The position numbers and the translations under genes were made by a program. A DNA stretch of 43,692 bases from QALR01 sp900552255 (lineage in GTDB: Bacteria; Bacillota; Clostridia; Oscillospirales; CAG-272). This document shows, one piece after another, positions 8,152-16,940 of the stretch. The stretch lies in NCBI GenBank assembly GCA_048526005.1, contig DBFVEH010000008.1:1-43692 (forward strand), in the 5' to 3' direction. The notes under the pieces are model-generated. The model did no database searches and was not told where the DNA came from. It worked only from the letters and a program-made list of their open reading frames with translations. How positions within the stretch are numbered: position 1 is the stretch's first letter; every line of letters starts with the position of its first letter.

Positions 8152-9000
8152 ATGAAAAAATTATTTGTATTCTTATTTGCAGGCCTTTTCTGCATATCGG
8201 CGCTCCTCACCGGATGCTCCGAAAATGCGGCACACGGCAACTACTCGGATGAAATGAAAATCCCCTACGGCACGGATATCGATCCCGAATACGGAGCGGA
8301 TTCGGTGGAGCGCGACGGCGACCACAAGGATTCTCCCTATTTTTCGCGCCTTGATTATTACAATATGGAATCCACGGATACCCTGACGATCCTCACGGGC
8401 TTCAAAACCTATCAGCAGACCTGCGAAAGCAGCTGCGGCGTCGCGAGCACGCTCATGGTGCTCGATTACTTCGGGAAGCTCGGCAGCTATACGGAGGCAG
8501 ATCTTGCGAAGCTTCGCAATGAGGCCGGCGACTATAAGCTGACCGGCGCCACAAGCGTCGCGCAGGTGCTCTCCATATTCGAGCACATAGGCGGCTTTGA
8601 GGTCGGCAGCACCTACGATTATTACGGCAAAACCGACATAAACGGCGAGCCTTATTTCGATGAGGATGGACGTGCCTGCGACGGCATCTATTCCGTCATC
8701 ACGCCCGACTGGATCATCGAGAACCTGAAAAATGATACGCCTATCATGATCTGCTGGAACGACTGGGGCGGACACTGGCAGGTCATCATCGGATATGACA
8801 CCATGGGAACGGAAACCACACAGGACGATGTGCTGATCGTCGCCGATCCTTACGACACGACCGACCACAATCAAGACGGCTACGGGACCTACGGCGCGGA
8901 ACGGGTCTACTACAACTGGACCATGTACGACTTTTTCGAGGGCATCACGGAGATGCCGGAACGGGATTTTCTGTTCGTAACGGCGAAACCGGTCTCTTAA
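8152..9000 (+). CDS. C39-like papain-fold peptidase, lipoprotein
   Basis: 282 residues, started at ATG 8152 because AAGGAG lies 5 nt upstream and the lipoprotein signal peptide begins here; Cys22 in LLTGC is the lipidation site, placing the protein on the outer face of the membrane. The peptidase_C39-like domain starts near residue 85: TYQQTCESSCGVAS provides the oxyanion Gln and the catalytic cysteine (C95), GGHWQVIIGYD supplies the histidine and ADPYDTTD the third residue. No ABC transporter domains or double-glycine leader gene are present, so it is not a bacteriocin exporter peptidase. It may cut cell-surface proteins or peptides; the substrate is unknown. It has its own promoter and a long structured leader. 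Confidence 0.82.
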   Translation: MKKLFVFLFAGLFCISALLTGCSENAAHGNYSDEMKIPYGTDIDPEYGADSVERDGDHKDSPYFSRLDYYNMESTDTLTILTGFKTYQQTCESSCGVASTLMVLDYFGKLGSYTEADLAKLRNEAGDYKLTGATSVAQVLSIFEHIGGFEVGSTYDYYGKTDINGEPYFDEDGRACDGIYSVITPDWIIENLKNDTPIMICWNDWGGHWQVIIGYDTMGTETTQDDVLIVADPYDTTDHNQDGYGTYGAERVYYNWTMYDFFEGITEMPERDFLFVTAKPVS

Positions 9001-9055
9001 TTCCTTACAGAAACCAAGCCGCGTATTTGCAGCTCTGCGCGGACAATATCGATAC

Positions 9056-9092
9056 AAAAGGAGATTTCCTCATAACGGGAAATCTCCTTTTT
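9056..9092. terminator. Intrinsic terminator after the C39-like lipoprotein gene
   Basis: Arms AAAAGGAGATTTCC (9056-9069) and its exact complement (9078-9091) around an 8-nt loop, followed by T's; the A-run on the left side means it can also act on leftward transcripts arriving from sdaAA, whose stop is at 9206. Confidence 0.9.
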
Positions 9093-9205
9093 CCTTGCAT
9101 GTCAGCCATAGCTTTCAGCATGCCGCAGAATCCTTATGCCGACATAACGGCAGCTATCCAAAGCGATTTTTAACGACGGAAAAGCGGCCAATGATGCTTT
9201 CCCTT

Positions 9206-10105
9206 TCATTTACAGCCGCCGCATGACGCGCATCCGGGATGCAGATTCCGCACGCTCGGCGCCATAGCAAGTCCGCCGAGCGCCGTCTCACGCAGCTGAT
9301 AAGGAATGTTGCGCCCCACACTGTACATTGCCGCGACGACCTCGTCAAACGGCACCAACGTTTTTCCGCTTGTGGCAAGCGCGGTTTCCGCACTGATCAC
9401 GGCGTTGGCCACACCCATGGCGTTTCTCTTCTGGCAGGGGGATTCGACAAGACCGCCGATCGGATCGCAGACCAGTCCGAGAATATTGGAAATCGCGTCG
9501 CCTGCCGCCGCAAGACAGACCGACGGCGCGCCGCCGAAAAGCTCGCAGAGCGCGGAGGCCGCCATCGCGGACGCCGCTCCCACCTCGGCCTGACAGCCGC
9601 CCTCCGCGCCGGAGAGCGTCGCATTGCGGTCGATAAGATAGCCGACGGCGCCAGCGTTGAACAATGCCTGCGTCAGCTTTTCCTCTCCGAAATCATAGAT
9701 TTCGTCGGCGGCAACCAATATCCCCGGCAGCACCCCTGCGGAACCCGCCGTCGGCGCGGCGACGATACGTCCCATCGAGGCGTTCAGTTCGATGACGCCC
9801 ATCGCATATGCGGACGCGCGGGAGATCATCCCGCCCATCGCGCCCTCACGCCGGATCCTGCCAAGGAGCGCCTTACTCTCCCCGCCGATATACCCGCCGA
9901 GCAGATTCATCTGCTCGGTCTGAGAGCGGCCGACACCCTCGCGCATCACCGCGAGGGATTTTCTCATGCGCTCCCATACGGCCTCACGGCCGACGCCGAA
10001 TTTTGCGATCTCCCTTACGAGCATAATTTCCGAAATCGGTTTATTTTTTTCCGTACACAGAGCGAGCAGCTCTTTTCCGGTTGAAAAATCCATACATTCT
10101 CTCAT
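9206..10105 (-). CDS. sdaAA: L-serine ammonia-lyase, iron-sulfur-dependent, alpha subunit
   Basis: 299 residues from ATG 10105 (an in-frame TTG at 10117 is possible but has no better ribosome site). Catalyses L-serine to pyruvate and ammonia with the SdaAB subunit, using an oxygen-sensitive 4Fe-4S cluster. Family motifs visible are GGYIGGESKAL, MGRIVAAPTAGSAGVLPG, GAEGGCQAEVGAASAMAA and the cysteines in LVCDPIGGLVESPCQKRNA that bind the cluster. The C-terminus ends in a cysteine-rich GCASCGGCK tail common in clostridial alpha subunits. The beta subunit gene lies immediately upstream with 12 bp between them, so the two are co-translated. Serine deamination feeds pyruvate to fermentation. Confidence 0.96.
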   Translation of the reverse strand: MRECMDFSTGKELLALCTEKNKPISEIMLVREIAKFGVGREAVWERMRKSLAVMREGVGRSQTEQMNLLGGYIGGESKALLGRIRREGAMGGMISRASAYAMGVIELNASMGRIVAAPTAGSAGVLPGILVAADEIYDFGEEKLTQALFNAGAVGYLIDRNATLSGAEGGCQAEVGAASAMAASALCELFGGAPSVCLAAAGDAISNILGLVCDPIGGLVESPCQKRNAMGVANAVISAETALATSGKTLVPFDEVVAAMYSVGRNIPYQLRETALGGLAMAPSVRNLHPGCASCGGCK

Positions 10106-10117
10106 GTTTCCAACCAA

Positions 10118-10789
10118 TCACTTTACCTTGATATAGACGGCCGACAGCACGTTTTTCTGCCGGCGAAGCTCTTCCAGCGCGCCCTCGTCGAAATCTCCGT
10201 CGATTTCGATGATCGAAAACTGGTCGTCGCCCTTATCCTCACAATAGACGCTCATATAAGAGATATTCACGCCGTCGTTTTCAAATACCTTCGCCACCGC
10301 CGCAATGACGCCCGGCTTGTCCTTCTGATGAACGATGACAGCGTTGTTCTTGCCGGAAAATTTGATTTCACAGCCGTTGATTTCATGGATCTCGATCTCC
10401 CCGCCGCCGACCGACGCGCCGCGCAGAACATTGACCGTGCCGTCCGATTCCTCAAGGGTGATCACGACGGTGTTCGGATGATAATCCGTCTGCTCGTCGA
10501 TCTCCTCGAAGTCAAACGCAAGTCCGCCCTCCTTTGCAAACTCAAAGGAATCGCGGATCCGATAATCGCCGGTATCAAAACCGAGGATTCCCGCCACAAG
10601 CGCCCGGTCGGTTCCATGCCCGCGATAGGTCTTGGCAAAGGAGCCGTACAGCTTAAAATGCACTTTCGTGATTTTCTTTCGGGCAAGCAGCCCGGCGATC
10701 CGCGCGATCTTCAAGGCGCCCGCCGTATGCGAGCTTGACGGACCGATCATGATAGGTCCTATGATATCAAACACACTTATATCTCTCAT
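10118..10789 (-). CDS. sdaAB: L-serine ammonia-lyase, iron-sulfur-dependent, beta subunit
   Basis: 223 residues. The N-terminal part (about 1-140) has the SdaA_beta signature SVFDIIGPIMIGPSSSHTAGA followed by the YRGHGTDRALVAGILG segment; an ACT domain occupies about 148-223 (HQKDKPGVIAAVAKVFENDG), expected to bind serine or stabilise the alpha/beta complex. Start ATG at 10789 has GGAAGGA upstream. It sits between murA (upstream) and sdaAA (downstream) on the minus strand. Only 76 bp separate it from murA, with hairpins but no U-tract and no clear promoter, so some readthrough from murA is likely. Confidence 0.96.
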   Translation of the reverse strand: MRDISVFDIIGPIMIGPSSSHTAGALKIARIAGLLARKKITKVHFKLYGSFAKTYRGHGTDRALVAGILGFDTGDYRIRDSFEFAKEGGLAFDFEEIDEQTDYHPNTVVITLEESDGTVNVLRGASVGGGEIEIHEINGCEIKFSGKNNAVIVHQKDKPGVIAAVAKVFENDGVNISYMSVYCEDKGDDQFSIIEIDGDFDEGALEELRRQKNVLSAVYIKVK

Positions 10790-10810
10790 ATTTTTCCTTC
10801 CGAAACCGCA

Positions 10811-10860
10811 GCCCGTATTTCGGGCGCGAACTTCAGAAAGGGCAGAAGCTCTGCCCTTTC
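10811..10860 (-). other. Two hairpins between murA and sdaAB
   Basis: GCCCG/CGGGC (10811-10825) and a perfect 11-bp stem GAAAGGGCAGA/TCTGCCCTTTC with 3-nt loop (10836-10860). Reading leftward neither is followed by a T-run, so these look more like a leaky terminator, a pause or an RNA-processing site than a full stop for murA transcription. Confidence 0.5.
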
Positions 10861-10865
10861 CGTTT

Positions 10866-12158
10866 CTATCCGATGTTCAATTTTCTTCCGCCGTCGGGGA
10901 AATATATCTTGCGGATATTGGCGCCGACATTTCTGAATTTCGTCACGATATCGTCATAGCCCCTCTCGATAAATCCGATCTCCTCGATCTCGGTGCGTCC
11001 CTCGGTGGCAAGCGCGGCGATGACCATAGCGGCGCCCGCCCGCAGATCGACCGCTTTGACACTGGCGGGAGTAAACGCCGTATTCCCCTCGATGAACGCG
11101 GTTTTGTCGTCCACCTTGATCCTCGCGCCCATGCGCTGCAGCTCGTCGACATAGCGGAAACGATTGTTCCAGATCGTCTCGGACATCTGACTTGTGCCGT
11201 CCGCAAGACAAAGCAGCACCGTCATCTGCGGATTCATGTCCGTCGGGAAGCCGGGATACGGCAGCGTCTTGACATTGACCGCGGAAAGCGCGCTCTTTCC
11301 CCTCGACACCATGACGGCCTCGTCGAATTCCTCGACGATGACGCCCATTTCACGGAGCTTTGCCGTAATGGTTTCCAGATGCTTCGGAATCACATTGTTT
11401 ATGTATAGCTTCCCCTTTGTCGCCGCGGCGGCGACCATAAAGGTGCCGGCCTCGATCATATCGGGAATGATCGTATATTCGCAGCCGTGAAGCTCCTTTA
11501 CGCCGTTGATCCTAATGATAGGAGTACCGGCGCCGCGGATATCCGCACCGCAGGCATTGAGGAAGCTGGCAAGATCGACGATATGCGGCTCTCTCGCGGC
11601 ATTTTCAATAACCGTGGAGCCGTCCGCCAAAACGGCGGCGATGATGGTGTTGATGGTTGCCCCGACGGACGAACAGTCGAAATAGATGCTGCTGCCATGC
11701 ACGCCGTCCGTCGAGACGGCCTCGATACAGCCCCCCCCGACGCTGACCTCGGCACCTAACTTTTCAAATGCCTTCACATGCAGGTCGATCGGACGGACGC
11801 CGAAATCGCAGCCGCCGGGAAGTCCGACCTTGGCATGCCCGAAGCGTCCCAGCATTGCGCCCGCAAGATAATAGGAAGCGCGGAGCCTGCGCACCAAATC
11901 GAGCGGCGCCTCCATATCCGCTATCTGTGTGGTATCGATTTCCACCGCCGTTCCGGAAATTGCCCTCACCCGAGCACCGATGCTCTTCAAAATCTCAAGC
12001 GAATCCGAAACGTCGCTGATACAGGGAAGATTGTCTATGATACAAACGCCGGAAACGACGACACTTGCGAATATCACCGCAACCGCGGCATTTTTCATGC
12101 CGCTTATGTCGACTTTTCCGGAAAGCGGGTATCCGCCGTCCACTATGATTTTCTCCAT
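10866..12158 (-). CDS. murA: UDP-N-acetylglucosamine 1-carboxyvinyltransferase
   Basis: 430 residues from ATG 12158, which is preceded by GGAG and gives the usual MEKIIVDGG start; the in-frame ATG at 12170 has no spaced ribosome site. MurA transfers enolpyruvate from PEP to UDP-GlcNAc, the first committed step of peptidoglycan synthesis, in the cytoplasm. Substrate-binding Lys22-Asn23 lie in SGMKNAA, and the active-site Cys117, the residue alkylated by fosfomycin, is in GGCDFGVRPIDLH. Length and both inside-out alpha/beta domains are normal. Cys rather than Asp at 117 predicts a fosfomycin-sensitive enzyme. No clear promoter could be fixed in the 12171-12400 stretch. Confidence 0.96.
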   Translation of the reverse strand: MEKIIVDGGYPLSGKVDISGMKNAAVAVIFASVVVSGVCIIDNLPCISDVSDSLEILKSIGARVRAISGTAVEIDTTQIADMEAPLDLVRRLRASYYLAGAMLGRFGHAKVGLPGGCDFGVRPIDLHVKAFEKLGAEVSVGGGCIEAVSTDGVHGSSIYFDCSSVGATINTIIAAVLADGSTVIENAAREPHIVDLASFLNACGADIRGAGTPIIRINGVKELHGCEYTIIPDMIEAGTFMVAAAATKGKLYINNVIPKHLETITAKLREMGVIVEEFDEAVMVSRGKSALSAVNVKTLPYPGFPTDMNPQMTVLLCLADGTSQMSETIWNNRFRYVDELQRMGARIKVDDKTAFIEGNTAFTPASVKAVDLRAGAAMVIAALATEGRTEIEEIGFIERGYDDIVTKFRNVGANIRKIYFPDGGRKLNIG

Positions 12159-12407
12159 TGTAAACTCCATCCTGCCTATTCGGCAATCCTCTGCCGGTGC
12201 GGCAGTACAAATAAAATTTATAGAAGAAACAAATGGTTAAAAAAGATTTTTCTCTCCATATGTTTCTTTTCGAGCCGCCGGCACACGCGGTGCAGAGCGT
12301 CGGTCGATAGAAAGACGCCGCATTTCAAAACAGAAAAACAGCTGTCATATTTTTGTTTCCAATATACAAACGGCTGCGTGTAAAATGAAAGAGGCAAGAC
12401 CCTTTGA

Positions 12408-12617
12408 AAACGCTTCGCGTTTATGGGGTTACACAGCTTTGCCTTAAAGCGATCTATACCCTTTTGGGGCTTTGGCATGCTTTCTGGACCTGTCAAACAT
12501 AAACGCTTCGCGTTTATGGGGTTACACAGCTTTACTTTGAAGCGATCTATACCCTTTTGGAGCTTTGACATGTTTTTTGGCCTTGCCAAACATAAACGCT
12601 TCGCGTTTATGGGGTTA
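12408..12617. repeat. 93-bp tandem repeat, about 2.3 copies
   Basis: Unit starts AAACGCTTCGCGTTTATGGGG at 12408, 12501 and 12594, spaced exactly 93 bp; the third copy is cut after about 24 bp. Each unit begins with a 6-bp hairpin with a TTC loop (AAACGC/GCGTTT). Copies differ at a handful of positions. On the minus strand each unit can encode a short peptide starting MF..(K/R)KH.KAPKGYRSL, and another frame stays open through both units as K.QKGIDRFK.KLCNPINAKR; neither has a ribosome site, so coding is unproven. The rest of 12159-12680 holds no other recognisable feature. Confidence 0.85.
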
Positions 12618-12645
12618 TTATAGCATAAATATTAAAAATTGCCAA
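12617..12645 (-). promoter_or_regulatory. Leftward sigma-A promoter entering the tandem repeat
   Basis: On the minus strand TTGGCA (12640-12645), 17-bp spacer, TATAAT (12617-12622). Transcription would start near 12610, at the first hairpin of the tandem repeat, and run toward murA. It could drive a repeat RNA, the doubtful open frame 12218-12589, or murA itself with a leader of roughly 450 nt. Confidence 0.6.
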
Positions 12646-12680
12646 TATATTTATTATATTTTTTTAAATTTTTGATCCGC

Positions 12681-13598
12681 TTAGGAATAAAGCTTGCCGG
12701 TGACATAATTATAGGCTCTTGATTCCCCGTTTTGATATGTCACCGTACAGATCGGCACATAATAAAAGCGTCCGTCCGCATCAAAATAAACCGCATAGGA
12801 ATAACCGACAGAGGACAAGATCCTGTTTTTCCTCGACACCTCTCCGCTTTCTTTATATTCCTCGTCAAAATAATTTTTTTCCGAAAACAGAATATCCATA
12901 AGACCGACCGTTTCCGCCGACAATTTACTGTCCGGAGCCGCTATGGCGAAAGAACCGTCGGCCGCGACGACCCGATCTTCTACGATAAGCAGATAGATTC
13001 GATTTTCGGTATCCCTGCCGTCCAGCTCCTGCATCACACAGACGATGCAGCCATCCTCCGACAAATAGTAATCCGTATAGCAAATCTCATATCCGAAGCC
13101 TTTTGCGGAAGAAACAAGCGTATGATCCTTCAAAAATGCTTCAGCTGTTTGTCGAAAGCGTCCCACCCCGGCGCCGGTCTCCTGTCGAAGATAGCCGCCA
13201 TCCGAAAGAATGGCAGACGGCCTTTCTATCCTGTCGTTTTCAAAATAAAAAAAGGAGAAATCGTTCCCAAGAAAAAATTCTCCGCGCTCGCCGATAAACC
13301 GTGTCCCGCCGGGCTCATTTTTCATCGAATAGCCGGCACCGGAAAGCGTCTGCGAGACCGTAGATAAAGAATCCTCATCTACCGCTCCGCTATAAACGGG
13401 AATCGACGCTTTTCGGGAAGAGAGAAATTTTCGGTCGACGTAAAAGCTGCTTTCCCGAAAAACCGAGAGCGCCGAATCGATCAGCGCACCGTCATAATAT
13501 CGGGCGGAGCGAGTTCTTTTGATAAGGCTGAAAAGAAAGAACGAATCCATCACAAGCAGAATGACAATGGCCAATATTTTTAGATTTTTCCAGCTCAT
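12681..13598 (-). CDS. yycI: YycI-like regulator of the WalRK two-component system
   Basis: 305 residues from ATG 13598 (MSWKNLKILAIVILLVMD), chosen because GGGGGATG precedes it and the membrane helix begins here. A short cytoplasmic tail, one helix at about 6-28, then a long extracytoplasmic domain. In Bacillus and relatives YycH and YycI associate with the kinase WalK in the membrane and tune its activity. The identification rests on position (fourth gene after walR, walK, yycH; 16 bp after yycH) and on the topology; sequence similarity by eye is weak, as is usual for clostridial members. The customary next gene, the MBL-fold yycJ/walJ, is not present. Confidence 0.68.
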   Translation of the reverse strand: MSWKNLKILAIVILLVMDSFFLFSLIKRTRSARYYDGALIDSALSVFRESSFYVDRKFLSSRKASIPVYSGAVDEDSLSTVSQTLSGAGYSMKNEPGGTRFIGERGEFFLGNDFSFFYFENDRIERPSAILSDGGYLRQETGAGVGRFRQTAEAFLKDHTLVSSAKGFGYEICYTDYYLSEDGCIVCVMQELDGRDTENRIYLLIVEDRVVAADGSFAIAAPDSKLSAETVGLMDILFSEKNYFDEEYKESGEVSRKNRILSSVGYSYAVYFDADGRFYYVPICTVTYQNGESRAYNYVTGKLYS

Positions 13599-13614
13599 TT
13601 TACATCCCCCGTCA

Positions 13615-15081
13615 TCACGACAGCGCCGCAATTTCGATCCCGCTCTCGCTTTTTTCCTCTGAAAACAGATAAGAAAATACAAACGAGCATTTGTCTGACG
13701 CATCCATGATATAGCTGCGCACTGCCCAAAGGAAATCCGGCGTCTGCGCCGTTCCGTCGGACACAGCGGCCGTCCACATCTCAAACGAAATACTTTTGAT
13801 CATGCCGTCGCGCATTTCAAAGCTTACAGCATCCGCTTTCCCGTCCAGCAAAAGCGGGACACCGCCATACCGAAAGCCGAAATCAAGCCGAATCGTGCTG
13901 CCGTCATATTCGATATTGGAAAGAAAAAGAGAAAGCCCTGTGACGGACAGACGATCCCTGATAGGCTCCAATGTATCGGTCACAACGAGCGCCGCCCCGA
14001 TATAATCGAAGGTATCATATTCGTCTCCGTCCGGATGATAGCCAAACACCTCCTCAAACGGGATCCCCGACGCACCGAGCGCCGTATACTGTATCCGCCC
14101 CTCCGGCGTAATCCTCACGCTGCGTCCCTCGTCGAAATAAATTTTAACGCCGTTTTCATCCGAATAAGAAGAAGCCTTTTCCGGATTTATGAAAAACGCC
14201 TCCAAAATCGACTTTATGGCACCGTCGCTCGGCGTCTCCCGCTCCAAAGAAAGCAGTCTTGCTGAAAAACGATCGGCATAAATCACCGTAGTATCCGTCA
14301 CCTTATCGGTAAAGCCGTATTTTTCAAGGAAAGCGTCTTTTTCCACAGCGGCTGCGAACTCATACCGCATCGCACTCCCTGATGTATTATATGAAAGATA
14401 ATAATTTGTGTTAAAGCTCACGTCACCGACAGCCTCGGGAACATACTTCGTCGTATATCGATAGTAATTCCCTTCCGAATCCCTCGCCACCGCACAAAAA
14501 GAATAAATCGATGTGTAGACCGGCACACCGTCCTTGCCGACGGTGATTCCCTCATACAGATATTTCTCCGGGACAATAAAAATCTCTTTGATGTATTCGC
14601 CCGAGATTCCGGAAAAAATTTTATCCGGATCTGCCGTTCCGAGTATCACGGATTTCGGGAGATCGCAAAAATAGGAAATATAAATATATCTTCCCCGCAT
14701 GCTTTCCGAAAAAGCGGCCGCGCCCTCTTCAGGCGTCAGCGCGGTCACCTCTCCCTCGCTGCCAAACAGCTTATCATAAAACCGAAGAACATCGGAATAT
14801 ACGGTTTCGACCGCATCCAAGCCATAGGAAAAGCCAATGCTGTCACCTCCGTCGGAAAAGCCGATAAAGTCCGGAAGCGTACAGGACGCATCAAAATAAT
14901 TCAGATATTTATATTTGACCGATTCCCCGCTCAGCCTGTTCATGGTATCCTTGGTAAAGCCATATGACGACGTGCCCTGATAAGACAGCATATATAAAAT
15001 GCAGACGCAGACAAGCATGACGAGAAGAACCGCCAAAATTACGGTTTTCACGATCTCCCATATTCTTGCAGAATCCCGCAT
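13615..15081 (-). CDS. yycH: YycH-like regulator of the WalRK two-component system
   Basis: 488 residues: N-terminal cytoplasmic segment MRDSARIWEIVK, one membrane helix at about 12-31, then a large extracytoplasmic region without catalytic motifs. YycH proteins are bitopic partners of WalK and YycI. Evidence is the single helix, the length within the family range, and placement 9 bp after the walK stop codon and 16 bp before the yycI-like gene. Start ATG at 15081 has a purine-rich AAGGAGGC upstream. The assignment is context-driven. Confidence 0.72.
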   Translation of the reverse strand: MRDSARIWEIVKTVILAVLLVMLVCVCILYMLSYQGTSSYGFTKDTMNRLSGESVKYKYLNYFDASCTLPDFIGFSDGGDSIGFSYGLDAVETVYSDVLRFYDKLFGSEGEVTALTPEEGAAAFSESMRGRYIYISYFCDLPKSVILGTADPDKIFSGISGEYIKEIFIVPEKYLYEGITVGKDGVPVYTSIYSFCAVARDSEGNYYRYTTKYVPEAVGDVSFNTNYYLSYNTSGSAMRYEFAAAVEKDAFLEKYGFTDKVTDTTVIYADRFSARLLSLERETPSDGAIKSILEAFFINPEKASSYSDENGVKIYFDEGRSVRITPEGRIQYTALGASGIPFEEVFGYHPDGDEYDTFDYIGAALVVTDTLEPIRDRLSVTGLSLFLSNIEYDGSTIRLDFGFRYGGVPLLLDGKADAVSFEMRDGMIKSISFEMWTAAVSDGTAQTPDFLWAVRSYIMDASDKCSFVFSYLFSEEKSESGIEIAALS

Positions 15082-15090
15082 AGCGCCTCC

Positions 15091-16908
15091 TTATGCCTTC
15101 CGGTCATCTCCGTTTTCCAGCGAGGAATGATACGGCAGAAGCACGAACACGCTCGTGCCGCGTCCCGGCTCGCTGTCCACGCGGATCTCCCCTCCGTGCG
15201 CGTCTATGATCTCCTTGGCGATCGCAAGGCCGAGTCCGGTGCCGCCCGCGTCGGAGGTCCGCGCTTTTTCGACACGATAGAAGCGTTCAAACAGCCGCGG
15301 CACGTCCTCCGCAGGAATCCCGATCCCGGTATCGGAGATGCGCACGGCCACCCCTCCCGCGGCCGGAGCCGCCGAAAGATCGACATGTCCGCCGTCCGGC
15401 GTATATTTCATCGCATTGGAAAGGATATTGATCAGCACCTGCTGAAGCTTCTCCCGGTCCCCCGTGATATCCGGCATGACAGCCGGATATTTTCTGGTAA
15501 ATTCATGAGAATGATTTTTCGCTTCAACGCTCATCACGTCGTAAAGATGATCCAAAAATGCGGCCGGCGAAAACGTCTCGATCTTCCACGCGATCCGCTT
15601 GTTGTCGAGCCTCGAAAGCACGAGCAGGTCGGATACGATGCGCGTCATCCTGTCGCACTCCTCGACCGCCATGCGGAGAAAATTATCCCGCAGCTCAGGA
15701 TCAAGCGACGGATATTCGAGCACGGTTTCCACGGCGCCCTTGATGCTGGTCAGCGGCGTGCGCAGCTCATGGGAAACGTCCGCGACAAATTCCCGCCTGG
15801 ACTTGTCCAGCTCATACCGGTTTGTGATGTCGTGGATCACGCACATGATGCCGGTTTTTTCCTCGTTGATCTCGATATATCGGAACTCCGCAAACGTGAT
15901 ATCAAGCGCCTTCCCGTCAAATATGACGTCATGCACGACGTAATTGCGGCTTTCCTGATATTTGTCCGAAACCTCTTTATAATTGATCTGCAATTTTTTG
16001 ATCATGCGGGAAAAGGTGAGCTTCCCGTCGCCGGCGGCATTGTCCTCTCCGCTAAGATGAAACAGCTCTCTTGCGGTCTTGTTGATGTGGACCAGCTTTC
16101 CGGTGCCGTCGAATGCCAAGACCGCGTCGTTCAGATATAAAAACAGCGTCTCAAATTTCTGACGTTCTCCCGTGATTTCATCCATCGTGCTTTTTAAAAC
16201 GTGCTTCATATTGTTGAAGGCATCCGTCAGCGTACCGATTTCGTCTCCGGAATGAATCCGAATCTCACTTTCGAATTCCCCTCTTGCAATTTTCTGCGCA
16301 CCCTCCGTCAGGCTCTGGATCGGAGCGGTGATCGCTTTCGCAAGGAAAAACGACAGAACGACCGCGACCGCAAGCCCGATGAACAGCGCCTGCACCGTGA
16401 TCTGAAAGATCATCACGGAAAAGGAGCGCGCTTCATTCTGAGAATCCTTGATATAGATCAAGCAGGAATGGTCGCCGTCCGTGAGCGGGACTGCATAGTC
16501 GATATAATCCGTCCACAGCTGCTTTCCCGAACCGACATGCCCCGCCATAGCGGAGATCAGATTGTCTGTTATTTCAAGCTCCGCGCCGAGCCGCGCGTCC
16601 GAGCCGTCCAGGAAATTCCCGTTCATGTCGAGAATATAGTAATTCCGGTACTTGCTGATGCCGAGAACGCTTGAATAGGAGCCGAGGATCTCCCGCTGAA
16701 GCGCCGTCCCGCCGCTCTCCCCAAGCGCCGAGATCAGCTCTCCGTAAAGCGTCCCGTCGGGTTCGAAGGCGGACTCCATCTGATCGATAAAATCATTGTT
16801 GTAAAAATTATAAGCGCTGCCGATCATGATCGCACCGATGGCGGTCATCAGCGTGATCGTGAAGATCACAAATATCAAAATGATCTTGTAATGCAGATTT
16901 TTATACAT
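15091..16908 (-). CDS. walK: Sensor histidine kinase of the WalK/VicK type
   Basis: 605 residues from ATG 16908 (MYKNLHYK), preceded by AAAGGGG; longer upstream frames overlap walR. Domains in order: helix 1 (about 8-30), extracellular sensor (about 32-172), helix 2 (174-195), HAMP (about 193-248), PAS (about 255-370), HisKA with phospho-acceptor His380 in SHELRTPLTS, and HATPase with NILSNAMKYTPDGG, DTGIGIP and GTGLGLAI. It phosphorylates the adjacent WalR and in Firmicutes controls cell-wall metabolism genes. The HAMP-PAS-HisKA order and the downstream yycH/yycI-like genes support WalK rather than PhoR, which has a similar architecture. Confidence 0.88.
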   Translation of the reverse strand: MYKNLHYKIILIFVIFTITLMTAIGAIMIGSAYNFYNNDFIDQMESAFEPDGTLYGELISALGESGGTALQREILGSYSSVLGISKYRNYYILDMNGNFLDGSDARLGAELEITDNLISAMAGHVGSGKQLWTDYIDYAVPLTDGDHSCLIYIKDSQNEARSFSVMIFQITVQALFIGLAVAVVLSFFLAKAITAPIQSLTEGAQKIARGEFESEIRIHSGDEIGTLTDAFNNMKHVLKSTMDEITGERQKFETLFLYLNDAVLAFDGTGKLVHINKTARELFHLSGEDNAAGDGKLTFSRMIKKLQINYKEVSDKYQESRNYVVHDVIFDGKALDITFAEFRYIEINEEKTGIMCVIHDITNRYELDKSRREFVADVSHELRTPLTSIKGAVETVLEYPSLDPELRDNFLRMAVEECDRMTRIVSDLLVLSRLDNKRIAWKIETFSPAAFLDHLYDVMSVEAKNHSHEFTRKYPAVMPDITGDREKLQQVLINILSNAMKYTPDGGHVDLSAAPAAGGVAVRISDTGIGIPAEDVPRLFERFYRVEKARTSDAGGTGLGLAIAKEIIDAHGGEIRVDSEPGRGTSVFVLLPYHSSLENGDDRKA

Positions 16909-16940
16909 CGCAGCCCCTTTCGCGGCAGCCCGCAGCTCCG

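Noticed and set aside
12218..12589. 123-codon minus-strand gene across the tandem repeat
   Set aside because: Its composition comes from the repeat, there is no ribosome site, and its second half is non-repetitive sequence without motifs; kept only as a possibility under the repeat.
12408..12617. CRISPR array
   Set aside because: Only 2.3 units, direct tandem repetition of the full 93 bp with no unique spacers, and no cas gene.
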